From the NCBI GenBank assembly GCA_003697365.1, contig RFGP01000077.1, positions 1 to 48,548 on the forward strand: 48,548 nucleotides of DNA, given 5' to 3'. The stretch's first letter is position 1; each line of letters opens with the position of its first letter. Position numbers and translations under genes: made by a program. Under the pieces are notes generated by a model. The model saw only the letters and a list, made by a program, of their open reading frames with translations, did no database searches and was not told where the DNA came from. Positions 33,627 to 42,721 of the stretch are shown in pieces. The stretch comes from Chloroflexota bacterium. GTDB lineage: Bacteria > Chloroflexota > Anaerolineae > Aggregatilineales > J027.

Positions 33627-34745
33627 CTATGGGATAACACGCATATTCAAATAATCATTGATTGCTTTCATCAAGCGTCGGAGTTCAAATTCCATGTCTT
33701 CATTAATACCTTCAAGAATAGCAGCATCAGTGAGTAGATCGCGAGCTTCGCGAGCTAGCTCTGCGCTTTCACGCAATTTGCTTAGCCCATTACGAACGTA
33801 TTCACGCGCTTGGATAAGGGCAGGGTGGGTGACTTGAAAACGGAACTCCCATCCAAAATGAACTGCTGCTTGTTCTACGGTTTGCAAAAATTCCTCTGCA
33901 TTCGCAAAGTCTTGATGCGCCCCACGTTCTAATAGATCAATAATGGGTTGACTGAGCATCTCTCCCGAAAAGTCGAGATGTGTGACATCATTATACCGAG
34001 TGTCAACTTCCTGTTGGCTAGCAGGTTGTGGGCGCAATTCCCCACGTTGTGGCGACATGCCTGTGAAAATTGGGTATAGGATGCCAACGCATAGATTGTG
34101 AAGGTCTTTTCGCCTGAGGTTGTTTATTTGGGCATCATGTTGCTCTAATTGTTTTGAGCTATTCCAATCAATCACTCTTAACTTTTTACCATCCCAATAG
34201 ACATGCTCCAATTTGTGATCCATGTAAAAAATATAGTTTTCATGTGCTTCTAGGAGCATGTGGCCAAATTGCATCGCTAAATTTAAGCCCTCTTCAATAG
34301 GCAAGCGACGGCGTTGCCCACTGTTGTTTGTTTTCATGACATATAACAAATTCTGCTCACGTGGCAAGTATTCTAGGGCAATATAGGGTCGCCAGCCTTC
34401 ACTGTTGCGCGGAAAAAGATTTTCTTCAAAAGCGCGCCAGTCAGTACGTAGAGAGATAATCTCGCCATCAGGATATTCATTTGAGGATTGTATATAGCCA
34501 CAATCGTAATAGCGAATAGGTACAGGATTACGATCCAAGTTTTTTAATAGTCGCACTTCATGCGGAAAGGCTTTTGCCTCCCAGCGTGGAGCTTCATCTC
34601 TGGCGATGTGCTCTGGGCGCATAATTTTGAGGGCAACCTGCCGACCGTCGCGCAAGTCATGCGCTTCAAGGACTCGCGCATAGTGACCTAGAGCAAAAGT
34701 ATCAATAAAGTTGCCGAGTGCATAAACTTCTGTAATGGTTGGCAA
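33627..34745 (-). CDS. Protein-kinase-like protein (divergent), cytosolic
   Basis: The 372 residues have a protein-kinase fold in about 1-260. The ATP Lys is in VALKIM (Lys40), and the likely helix-C Glu is in HEVRLLKNL (Glu63). The catalytic loop reads YMDHKLEH: Asp176 and Lys178 are kept, while the metal-binding Asn is replaced by His181. DFG is DWN (Asp193). A degenerate Gly loop is at 15-25 (TFALGHYARVLEA). The C-terminal part (about 300-372) is helical. Activity is uncertain because of the Asn and DFG changes; it could be a weak kinase, a pseudokinase or an ATP-binding switch. It sits between a giant kinase-like receptor and the TPR-TM-SH3 protein, with gaps of 10-18 bases. Confidence 0.85.
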   Translation of the reverse strand: MPTITEVYALGNFIDTFALGHYARVLEAHDLRDGRQVALKIMRPEHIARDEAPRWEAKAFPHEVRLLKNLDRNPVPIRYYDCGYIQSSNEYPDGEIISLRTDWRAFEENLFPRNSEGWRPYIALEYLPREQNLLYVMKTNNSGQRRRLPIEEGLNLAMQFGHMLLEAHENYIFYMDHKLEHVYWDGKKLRVIDWNSSKQLEQHDAQINNLRRKDLHNLCVGILYPIFTGMSPQRGELRPQPASQQEVDTRYNDVTHLDFSGEMLSQPIIDLLERGAHQDFANAEEFLQTVEQAAVHFGWEFRFQVTHPALIQAREYVRNGLSKLRESAELAREARDLLTDAAILEGINEDMEFELRRLMKAINDYLNMRVIP

Positions 34746-34763
34746 AGTTTGCTTCCTTTACGA

Positions 34764-37700
34764 CTATTCAGCAGCAAATGTAAATTGCATGTCGAGAACA
34801 ATCACATATATACCACCGCGCGATGTATATAACACTGGTATCAGCGGCGTTCCTATTGGGTAGTTGGGCTCTGAAGTGCCTAATAATTGATCTTGGATAT
34901 ATAAGGACACTGTTCCATCGTCGTTACGTTCGATACGAATGTCAACGGTTACGCTTTCATCAGTAAAACTAGTACGTTCTCGATATTGATCATTTTCACG
35001 AATGCCCCATTCAATAACATTTGCGCGCGGTATGCGAATTTCAGCAGAAACACGTTCACGCTCTGTATTTTCTACACCCAAGCCAAAATGAATGCCATCT
35101 CCAATTCCTTGAGCATCACTTGGTAATGGTAAGGCAAGATTCATCTGTGCCTCAACAACCATTAAACGATTTGCCGCGTTCTCTGTCCCATAAAGGAGCG
35201 CAATATCGGACTGTTCTATTTTTACAACAACAGGGCCGCTTTGCCGACCTTCTGCTGAATAAAGCTGCCACGGACCACCTACGCTGGCGATAAAGCGCTC
35301 TTGTCCCCAACTATAAATGCCAGCATCACTTTGATTCAGCAATGCTAGTACATCAATTGTGAGGGAGTCAGTGGTTATGGGCACACTTTGCGTGGGAATG
35401 GGCGGGGGCAATGTTTGCGTGGGCGTTGCCGTAGGCACTGTTGCTGTTGGTGTGAGGGTTTGTGTGGGTGTTGTTGTTGGCAAATCTGTTGCCGTTGCCG
35501 TAGGAGAGATGGGCGTTTCTGAAGCTGTAGGCACTATGGTAGGAATATCTGTATTGGTAGGTACTATGGCAATTTCTACTTCTTTGGTGCTTGTGGGCGA
35601 AGTGATGACAGCTATATTAGATGAACCTTCATTTTTATTTGTATCATCACTGCTTCCGAAGCCTCCTAATCCTACAAAAGCGACAATTCCCAATAATACA
35701 ACAACAACAGCAATGATAATGCCATACGGTAGGTCATTACCTGTGGACTCATCGGTGAACTCTACGTCAGCGATAGGTTCATTTGCTATAAAAGCTGGTT
35801 GATCGGGTTCTTGTGGTGATTGATTGCTTCGACGTTGCCTACGTGGTTTAGGTTGTGTATCCAATTTTTCTGTTTCTGACACTTCTGGCTGGGCGATGGC
35901 AACGTGTCCTATTTCAGTATTAGTTGGTGGCGTTTCTGCTAGATTTTGCGTGACTTCGCGCCAAATTTGGTATAGGCGATAGATTGGGTGCCGATTAATG
36001 AACAAATTAGCAAAATGATTTTTAAAATCATTTAGTTTTTCTATTTTGGTAAGGGTTTCATCTGTGTATGTATTTTTCACAGCACGATACGTTGAAAGCC
36101 ATTGCTGGACTTGATGAGCATGGCTTGGCCCTAATTGTTGTTCTGTAGCAGAAACAATTCCGATGAGCGTTTCTTCAATGGTTTCGTTGGGCGGAATATA
36201 CTGACCGGGAGGCGGAACTTTGGTCGTGTGTGCAATTTCCTCTAAGCGCAGCTTAGCTGCTTGTAAATCGGCAGCAGTATCTCGTAAGCGCCGAAGTTTG
36301 ATACGCAAGTTATCGGTATCTATAGCGCTATTGGTATTTTCTTCTAGTTGTGAAATAGCTGTATCTAGTGCATCGCGTGCTGCCTTGAATTCCCCATCTT
36401 CCCAATGCCGAACGGCAACATCAAGTTGCCGAATGGCTAGCTGAAACTGAGGCACCCATTTTTCGGCAAGGGGTGTGTTCAGTAAGGCGCGAATCTTCAA
36501 TAAATCACTAACCGTTGTTGCATTCTCAAGGGCATTATGAAGCTGACTAACTAAAGTTTGCCCTGCTAGCTGCTCTTCTAAAATTTGAAAAAGTATATTG
36601 CTCTCAACATTAGGCAATGTTTTTTGAGCCGCATTTTGCCAAAAACGGGCACTATCAAGATCGTGTTCTTGAATAGCCATCATGCCCTGAAAAACATAAT
36701 GAAGGAACAAAATACGTATACTAATACTGCTATACTCTCGTAACGATTCTAGCAAGTCATCATTAAGAGATGCGAGATAATCTTGTTCGCTACGCATCTT
36801 TGCCGTGAATTGTTCAAGCGCTTGTTGTTCTTCTCGCGTAAAGAGTTCAACAACTGCTTGTTCGGCACGACGAGTACGCTCAAAACTGGTTTGTCCTTCT
36901 TGCTCTAGCCAGTGTATAGGAATTTTACAAAGCTCTGAGAGGCGTTTAATGGTTTGTGTCTCGCCGACTGAAGTGGTTAGTGAGAAAGCTCCTTCTGTTT
37001 TGTATTCAGCATCTCGAAACTTACCTTGATCCCAAAGTTGGTAGATTTCGATGAGCTTCGCCGAAAGTTCCACATTAGGGCCCAATTGTTCTATTTGAGC
37101 AGTTGTGCGGACTACATCAGCACGTTGACGTGCCCACTGCGCGATTTTTGTATTATAAGGAGCAATGAGGCGTGCTAGTCTTATGAGATTGGCTTTGGTG
37201 GCGGCGCGGTGTCCACTGATTAAAGCATCGCTTATTTGCTGCCATAATTCGGCGCTGGTTTGTAGCGTATTTAATGCTTCATTCAGTGCTTCATCTCTTA
37301 AATCCTGCGCGTAGGGGGATAAAATCCCGATGACGCGCTCAAACCAATCACCTAAGTTTGTGCCCTCAACATCTGGAGTAAAGTTGGCAACAGCTTCAAT
37401 TGCAAGGTGAATTTCTTCAAAATAATCATGTAGTTGTTTGAATAAGTTTTGCTTGGGGTCTAGCTGATATGCTGTTTCTAAGGACTCTGTTGCTTTATCA
37501 GGTTGGCTATAAACATTTTGCGCCGCAATATCTAAATTTTTGATAATGTATGTGATGATCTCTTGAGCGCGTGCTAAAACATCTAAAGTGCGTTCATGTC
37601 CAGCATAGACAATTGGTAACGATTCTAGCTGGTGATAACCATACGTATATATATCACGTACATATGTTAGGGTTAACTCTTCTGGAACAGTGTTTAGTTT

Positions 37701-39083
37701 TGTGAGTATTTGACGCAATGTTGTTTTGGCTGAAGTCCCATCTCCCAACAGTTCTGCATCAAATTCTAAACGAGTGAGTAGTGGCCTCAATAATGCCACA
37801 TTCGGAATCATTGCTGTTAAGCGTTCAGCCAATAGTTGATTAATGAGCGTTGGGCTATTGTGTAGTAATAATGCTGCTTGATAGGGTTCGTCCTGTTCTA
37901 GCAAGTGGATAGCTGATGCCAACTCGGACGGTGGTTCATTTAACCCACGTTGTTCAAGTAATTCTGCAGCAGCTACGATGAAACGAATAACAGGGGCTGT
38001 TTGTTCATCTGCTGTATCCAACAGCGCCATCATCGTTTCCATTGCACGATACCAATTGCCATTGTCTAAGTAGATCAAAGCTGCATCAATATCTGCTAAG
38101 GTTCGTAGGCGTTGCATTTGAATTTCAATTTCACTTTGCAGAGCAGCAACTTCAGGGTAACCACTATCCATTTGACGTGCTTCATCTAGGCGTTTGGCAA
38201 GGGATTCTAGCTCTTGTTGACTGTTACGAGTGGATAATTTTTGTTTTATTTCTTGTAAAATGGCATTGCGCTGTTCTTGAAGCGGGCGACGAATTTCGCT
38301 TAATTGTTGACGCAACTCGGCTATGGTTGCATAGCGTTTGCGTAAATTGGGATGTGTGGCACGAGTGATAACTTGTTGCAAACTTGCTGGAACGTGTGGG
38401 GCATCCAGTCCAAAAATAACAGCATGTTCTCCGTCAGGACTCGTTTCACTTTCAAATCTTTTGCCACCAGTCACAATAAAATAAAGCAGTTCACCTACTT
38501 GATAAATGTCAGTTTGTCGTGTGACTTGATTGGTACCTTGTTCATCTAATAAAACAGCATTGCCCCAATCGATTACTTTCAAGCGATAGTGTTCGCGATC
38601 CCAAAAGAGATGTTTAGCGTCGACATCGTTATAAACTACTTGTTGGTCATGCGCTACCATTAACAAATCCAAGAGTTCATCAACAATGACGAGGGTCTCT
38701 AATAATGGCAGACGCTCACCTTTGCTTGCTAGCTCGCGCACTAAATCTGCGACAATTTCACCATGAGCACGGTCTAGTACAATATATTCATGCGTTTGTC
38801 CCCCCACTCGAAAAGTTCCAACATAGCGCAATTCGACAAGGGCAGGATGCCCACTCAAACGTTCAAGCGCTTTGCGTTCTGTGCGTATGCTAATTTCTTG
38901 AGCGGCGCGCATCGGGGGGGCATCTTGAGGTGCGGGGCGCTTGATTACTAACAAAATATGAGGATCGTTTATATCCCAAGCGCGCAATGTTTCGCCTGAG
39001 CGCCCACGTGGAAATATGTAATCATATTGATAGCGACCGTCAAACGTTCCAATCCGTCCACTTGAAGGTGGTGTTTCTGTCAT
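34764..39083 (-). CDS. Giant transmembrane kinase-like receptor
   Basis: A 1,439-residue single-pass protein. The N-terminal kinase-like domain (about 15-270) has VIK (Lys48), Glu in the TERKALERL helix, and a catalytic loop YNDVDAKH. Only Asp153 is kept there: the usual Lys is Asp155 and the usual Asn is His158. DFG reads DWG (Asp172). A long helical, repeat-like cytosolic region follows (about 275-1060) with several TPR-like segments. One membrane helix (about 1118-1140, IIIAVVVVLLGIVAFVGL) leads to a Thr/Pro-rich linker (about 1155-1225) and an outer beta-sandwich (about 1230-1439, concanavalin/LamG-like by pattern: YSWGQERFIASVGGPWQLY, GIHFGLGVENTERERV, YIQDQLLGTSEPNYPIGTPLIPVLY). It probably links an external ligand to cytosolic partners. 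It is the first gene of the unit. Confidence 0.86.
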   Translation of the reverse strand: MTETPPSSGRIGTFDGRYQYDYIFPRGRSGETLRAWDINDPHILLVIKRPAPQDAPPMRAAQEISIRTERKALERLSGHPALVELRYVGTFRVGGQTHEYIVLDRAHGEIVADLVRELASKGERLPLLETLVIVDELLDLLMVAHDQQVVYNDVDAKHLFWDREHYRLKVIDWGNAVLLDEQGTNQVTRQTDIYQVGELLYFIVTGGKRFESETSPDGEHAVIFGLDAPHVPASLQQVITRATHPNLRKRYATIAELRQQLSEIRRPLQEQRNAILQEIKQKLSTRNSQQELESLAKRLDEARQMDSGYPEVAALQSEIEIQMQRLRTLADIDAALIYLDNGNWYRAMETMMALLDTADEQTAPVIRFIVAAAELLEQRGLNEPPSELASAIHLLEQDEPYQAALLLHNSPTLINQLLAERLTAMIPNVALLRPLLTRLEFDAELLGDGTSAKTTLRQILTKLNTVPEELTLTYVRDIYTYGYHQLESLPIVYAGHERTLDVLARAQEIITYIIKNLDIAAQNVYSQPDKATESLETAYQLDPKQNLFKQLHDYFEEIHLAIEAVANFTPDVEGTNLGDWFERVIGILSPYAQDLRDEALNEALNTLQTSAELWQQISDALISGHRAATKANLIRLARLIAPYNTKIAQWARQRADVVRTTAQIEQLGPNVELSAKLIEIYQLWDQGKFRDAEYKTEGAFSLTTSVGETQTIKRLSELCKIPIHWLEQEGQTSFERTRRAEQAVVELFTREEQQALEQFTAKMRSEQDYLASLNDDLLESLREYSSISIRILFLHYVFQGMMAIQEHDLDSARFWQNAAQKTLPNVESNILFQILEEQLAGQTLVSQLHNALENATTVSDLLKIRALLNTPLAEKWVPQFQLAIRQLDVAVRHWEDGEFKAARDALDTAISQLEENTNSAIDTDNLRIKLRRLRDTAADLQAAKLRLEEIAHTTKVPPPGQYIPPNETIEETLIGIVSATEQQLGPSHAHQVQQWLSTYRAVKNTYTDETLTKIEKLNDFKNHFANLFINRHPIYRLYQIWREVTQNLAETPPTNTEIGHVAIAQPEVSETEKLDTQPKPRRQRRSNQSPQEPDQPAFIANEPIADVEFTDESTGNDLPYGIIIAVVVVLLGIVAFVGLGGFGSSDDTNKNEGSSNIAVITSPTSTKEVEIAIVPTNTDIPTIVPTASETPISPTATATDLPTTTPTQTLTPTATVPTATPTQTLPPPIPTQSVPITTDSLTIDVLALLNQSDAGIYSWGQERFIASVGGPWQLYSAEGRQSGPVVVKIEQSDIALLYGTENAANRLMVVEAQMNLALPLPSDAQGIGDGIHFGLGVENTERERVSAEIRIPRANVIEWGIRENDQYRERTSFTDESVTVDIRIERNDDGTVSLYIQDQLLGTSEPNYPIGTPLIPVLYTSRGGIYVIVLDMQFTFAAE

Positions 39084-39117
39084 AGAAAGCTCCAGCTAAT
39101 CTCTAAAACCACTGCTA

Positions 39118-39145
39118 ATTGTACTAGTGCGATATTTTTTTTCAA
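39118..39145 (-). promoter_or_regulatory. Promoter of the kinase-like operon
   Basis: TTGAAA (39145-39140), 16-base spacer, TACAAT (39123-39118) on the minus strand, about 35 bases upstream of the giant kinase-like start. It stands back to back with the deoC promoter. Confidence 0.55.
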
Positions 39146-39146
39146 C

Positions 39147-39174
39147 TTCACTATTAGCCTATTGATGCTATAAT
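39147..39174 (+). promoter_or_regulatory. Promoter of deoC
   Basis: TTCACT (39147-39152), 16-base spacer, perfect TATAAT (39169-39174). It leaves about 43 bases of leader before the deoC ATG. The -35 lies 1 base from the -35 of the divergent promoter. Confidence 0.6.
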
Positions 39175-39223
39175 TTCTCGATAAGATGTTAAAAGGTTTA
39201 GTGTAAAAGGATACCAAAACCCC

Positions 39224-40186
39224 ATGAGTGCAGCTGCTTTACCGCGCAATGCGGGTATTCCACTAGATTTATCATGGGTCGAAAGTGTGCGCGTCAATAC
39301 AAGTGCAATTGAACGACGAACTGCCACTTTGACCAAGCGACGCTCTGTCAAAAAAGATTGGCAGGCAGCATGGCTGTTAAAAGCCATTACTATGATCGAT
39401 TTAACAACGCTATCAGGAGATGATACTCCCGGTAATGTCGCGCGTTTATGTGCAAAAGCGCGCACACCGCTTCGGCATGATATGCAATCAGAACTAGGCT
39501 TGCAAGTTGGCACATTGCATACAGCTGCTGTATGTGTATATCATGCACGTCTTGCAGATGCGATTGCAAATTTGAAAGGCACAAATATTACCGTTGCCGC
39601 TGTTTCAGCAGGATTCCCCGCTGGACTAAGTCCTTTTCCACAACGTATTGCTGAAATTCATGCAAGTGTTGCTGAAGGCGCTGATGAGATCGATATTGTT
39701 ATTACTCGTGAACATGTTTTGCGGGGGAATTGGAAGGCTTTATATGACGAAGTGCGCCAAATGCGAGAAGCATGTGGAGAGGCACACATGAAAGCCATTT
39801 TAGCAACAGGTGAACTGGGCACATTGCGCAATGTAGGCAAGGCGAGTTTGGTCTGTATGATGGCTGGGGCTGATTTTATTAAAACTTCGACAGGAAAAGA
39901 AACTGTCAATGCAACGCTAGAAGTTGGTTTGGTCATGGTTCGTGCGATTCGTGAATATTGCCAACGCACAGATTATCGTGTCGGATTTAAGCCAGCAGGA
40001 GGTATCCGAACGGCGAAGGATGCACTGAACTGGTTGATCTTAATGAAAGAAGAATTAGGTGACGAATGGCTGAGACCTGATTTATTTCGTTTTGGTGCCA
40101 GCAGCTTGCTAACGGATATTGAGCGCCAACTATCGCACTATCTAACAGGGCGTTATGCGGCTCGCCATCATATGCCAATGGGATAA
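39224..40186 (+). CDS. deoC: Deoxyribose-phosphate aldolase
   Basis: The enzyme cleaves 2-deoxyribose 5-phosphate to glyceraldehyde 3-phosphate and acetaldehyde by a Schiff base. The 320-residue length is longer than short DeoC proteins because of an N-terminal extension of about 50 residues rich in Arg and Thr. The core has MIDLTTLSG, VSAGFPAG, EGADEIDIVI, the Schiff-base Lys220 in ADFIKTSTGK, and GFKPAGGIRT with the second conserved Lys256. The ATG at 39224 has AAAAGGA about 12 bases upstream. It is followed by an ALDH16-type aldehyde dehydrogenase that could remove acetaldehyde. The pair suggests nucleoside/DNA-sugar use. Confidence 0.95.
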   Translation: MSAAALPRNAGIPLDLSWVESVRVNTSAIERRTATLTKRRSVKKDWQAAWLLKAITMIDLTTLSGDDTPGNVARLCAKARTPLRHDMQSELGLQVGTLHTAAVCVYHARLADAIANLKGTNITVAAVSAGFPAGLSPFPQRIAEIHASVAEGADEIDIVITREHVLRGNWKALYDEVRQMREACGEAHMKAILATGELGTLRNVGKASLVCMMAGADFIKTSTGKETVNATLEVGLVMVRAIREYCQRTDYRVGFKPAGGIRTAKDALNWLILMKEELGDEWLRPDLFRFGASSLLTDIERQLSHYLTGRYAARHHMPMG

Positions 40187-40239
40187 GTGTTGACGATCAC
40201 AATGCAAAATTGAGTGTGTATTCTGAAAGGTCGTATCTT

Positions 40240-42660
40240 ATGGACGTTTTAAAGTTAATGCAGACAATGGAGTATGGCCCTGCGCCTGAATCACCTTCAG
40301 CGGCGTATGCTTGGCTTGATGCTCATCAACGTAAGTTTGATCTCTTCATCAATGGAACGTGGGTAGCCCCTTCTAGTAATCAATATCTAAAAGCAATCAA
40401 TCCTGCAAAAGATGAATTGCTTGCAGAAGTTGCAGATGCTAATGCAGAAGATGTCGATGCTGCGGTAAAGGCTGCTCGCGCAGCTTTTGAGACGTGGAGC
40501 AAGACAAATGGACATCTTCGTGCTCGTTATTTGTATGCGATTGCGCGAAATATCCAAAAACACCAACGTTTACTTGCTGTTGTTGAAGCTCTGGATAATG
40601 GAAAATCAATCCGTGAAACACGCGATATTGATGTTCCTTTGGTGGCGCGACATTTCTACCATCATGCTGGTTGGGCACAGCTAATGGATACCGAGTTATC
40701 ATCGTATCAGCCCGTAGGTGTGGTGGGCCAGATTATCCCTTGGAACTTTCCGCTCTTGATGTTGGCTTGGAAAATTGCGCCTGCACTTGCAATGGGGAAT
40801 ACAGTTGTGATCAAGCCTGCACCCCATACAAATTTGTCTGCTTTACTATTTGCTGAAATCATTAGCGAGGTTGGTCTACCCGCAGGTGTGGTTAATATTG
40901 TAACTGGTGGTGATCAGACTGGGGCTTTCATCACAGAGCATCCTGATTTTGACAAAATCGCTTTTACGGGCTCAACTCATGTAGGGCGAATTATTCGGCG
41001 CGTGACAGCAGGCACGGGCAAGAAACTTTCATTAGAACTAGGTGGCAAGTCGCCTTTTATGGTTTTTGAAGACGCTGATCAAGATAGCGCCGTAGAAGGT
41101 CTTGTTGATGCTATTTGGTTTAATCAAGGGCAGGTTTGCTGCGCTGGGTCACGCTTGCTTGTACAAGAAAGCATTGCGGATGGGTTTTTGGCAAAAGTAA
41201 AAGCGCGTATGAAAACCTTAAGAGTTGGGGATTCGCTTGACAAAGGCATTGATATGGGGGCAGTGGTTGCGCCCGTACAATATGAAACGATTGATCGCCT
41301 TGTGAAAGTTGGCGTAGCAGAAGGTGCCGATTTATTCCAAGCCGATACGCCTATCCCTACTAAAGGTTGCTATTATCCACCGACCTTGCTCACTAATGTA
41401 CAGCCGTCTTCTACGGTAGCACAAGAAGAAATCTTTGGCCCTGTTTTGGTGGCCATGACTTTCCGTACTATTCGTGAAGGCATTGAACTTGCGAACAACA
41501 CCCGTTATGGCTTAGCTGGTAGTGTTTGGAGTGAGAATATCAACCTTGCTTTGTATGTTGCTCAACACATTAAGGCGGGCAGCATTTGGATAAACTGTAC
41601 TAATTTATTTGATGCCGCAGCGGGTTTTGGTGGCTATCGAGAAAGCGGCTTTGGCCGTGAAGGTGGCCGCGAGGGTTTATTAGAATATGTGCGTCCTAAG
41701 TGGGAAGAGCGTCCTCGTCCTAGTTTTACGCCTAACCCAGATTGGGGAAAGCATATTCCACCCTCTCCTAAATCGTTAAATGGTGCTGCACCTTCGCAAA
41801 ATGGATTGCCAGCTATTGATCGCACGCCAAAGCTGTATATTGGCGGCAAGCAGAAGCGTCCAGATGGTAACTATACGCGCGCGGTGATGAATCCAAAGGG
41901 CGAGCTAGTTGGGCAAGTGGGCGATGGTAATCGTAAAGATATTCGTGATGCCGTTGAAGCTGCTCATAAAGCTCTAGCAGGATGGGCAGCACGTGATGCT
42001 CATAATCGCGCTCAAATTCTCTATTATATTGCTGAAAATTTGGCTGCACGTGAAAGCGAATTTGTTGCGCGGCTGCAAACAATGATGGGAGTAAGCGCTA
42101 AGCAAGCAGCCCAAGAATTTGCTGCGAGCTTAGAACGTTGGTTTATTTATGCGGCATGGGCAGATAAATATGGCGGCACAATCCAAGAAACACCTTTGCG
42201 TGGCGTTACAATGGCTGTGCATGAACCCATAGGGGTGGTTGGGATCGCGTGCCCTGATGAATATCCGTTACTTGCATTTTCATCATTAGTCGCCCCAGCA
42301 ATTGCGCGTGGTAATGCGGTTGTTGTTATACCATCATCTCAATATCCTCTCAGTGCCACAGATTTTTATCAAGTGCTCGATACATCAGATGTGCCGAGTG
42401 GTGTAGTAAATATTGTCACAGGAGACCGCGATCATTTGAGTAAGACTCTTGTTGAGCACGATGATGTTGATGCCATGTGGTATTTTGGTAGCGCGGAAGG
42501 TAGCTATGCGATTGAATATGCTTCGGCATCAAATATGAAGCGCACATGGGTGAATTATGGGCAATCTCTCAATTGGCTTGATGTTACTCAAACAAGCGGA
42601 GAAGTTGTCTTGCACCATGCAACTCAGGTGAAGAATATTTGGGTGCCAACGGGAGAGTAG
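40240..42660 (+). CDS. ALDH16-type double-domain aldehyde dehydrogenase
   Basis: About 806 residues. The first ALDH domain (about 20-500) is complete: PWNFPLLMLAWKIAPALAMGN, cofactor/substrate loop GSTHVG, general base Glu266 in LELGGKS, catalytic Cys300 in GQVCCAG, and EEIFGPV. The second domain (about 525-806) repeats only the N-terminal NAD-binding half (NPKGELVGQVGDGN, EPIGVVGIACPDEYPL, PSGVVNIVTGDRDHL) and stops before a catalytic Cys region. This matches the ALDH16 family. The likely reaction is oxidation of the acetaldehyde released by DeoC. The ATG at 40240 has AAAGG nine bases upstream; a TTG at 40210 in frame is possible. The gap to deoC is about 50 bases, so they are co-transcribed. 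Confidence 0.92.
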   Translation: MDVLKLMQTMEYGPAPESPSAAYAWLDAHQRKFDLFINGTWVAPSSNQYLKAINPAKDELLAEVADANAEDVDAAVKAARAAFETWSKTNGHLRARYLYAIARNIQKHQRLLAVVEALDNGKSIRETRDIDVPLVARHFYHHAGWAQLMDTELSSYQPVGVVGQIIPWNFPLLMLAWKIAPALAMGNTVVIKPAPHTNLSALLFAEIISEVGLPAGVVNIVTGGDQTGAFITEHPDFDKIAFTGSTHVGRIIRRVTAGTGKKLSLELGGKSPFMVFEDADQDSAVEGLVDAIWFNQGQVCCAGSRLLVQESIADGFLAKVKARMKTLRVGDSLDKGIDMGAVVAPVQYETIDRLVKVGVAEGADLFQADTPIPTKGCYYPPTLLTNVQPSSTVAQEEIFGPVLVAMTFRTIREGIELANNTRYGLAGSVWSENINLALYVAQHIKAGSIWINCTNLFDAAAGFGGYRESGFGREGGREGLLEYVRPKWEERPRPSFTPNPDWGKHIPPSPKSLNGAAPSQNGLPAIDRTPKLYIGGKQKRPDGNYTRAVMNPKGELVGQVGDGNRKDIRDAVEAAHKALAGWAARDAHNRAQILYYIAENLAARESEFVARLQTMMGVSAKQAAQEFAASLERWFIYAAWADKYGGTIQETPLRGVTMAVHEPIGVVGIACPDEYPLLAFSSLVAPAIARGNAVVVIPSSQYPLSATDFYQVLDTSDVPSGVVNIVTGDRDHLSKTLVEHDDVDAMWYFGSAEGSYAIEYASASNMKRTWVNYGQSLNWLDVTQTSGEVVLHHATQVKNIWVPTGE

Positions 42661-42670
42661 GGGGTAAAAT

Positions 42671-42700
42671 TTATCAGCCACCAGAAATGGTGGCTGATAA
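42671..42700. terminator. GAAA-tetraloop terminator between ALDH16 and the giant surface protein gene
   Basis: A perfect 13-bp stem (TTATCAGCCACCA with its complement, 42671-42683 and 42688-42700) has a GAAA loop. It lies between the stops of converging genes. The U tract is short (AAACTT/AAATTT). Confidence 0.8.
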
Positions 42701-42721
42701 ACTTAACTTGTGAAGGCAGAT

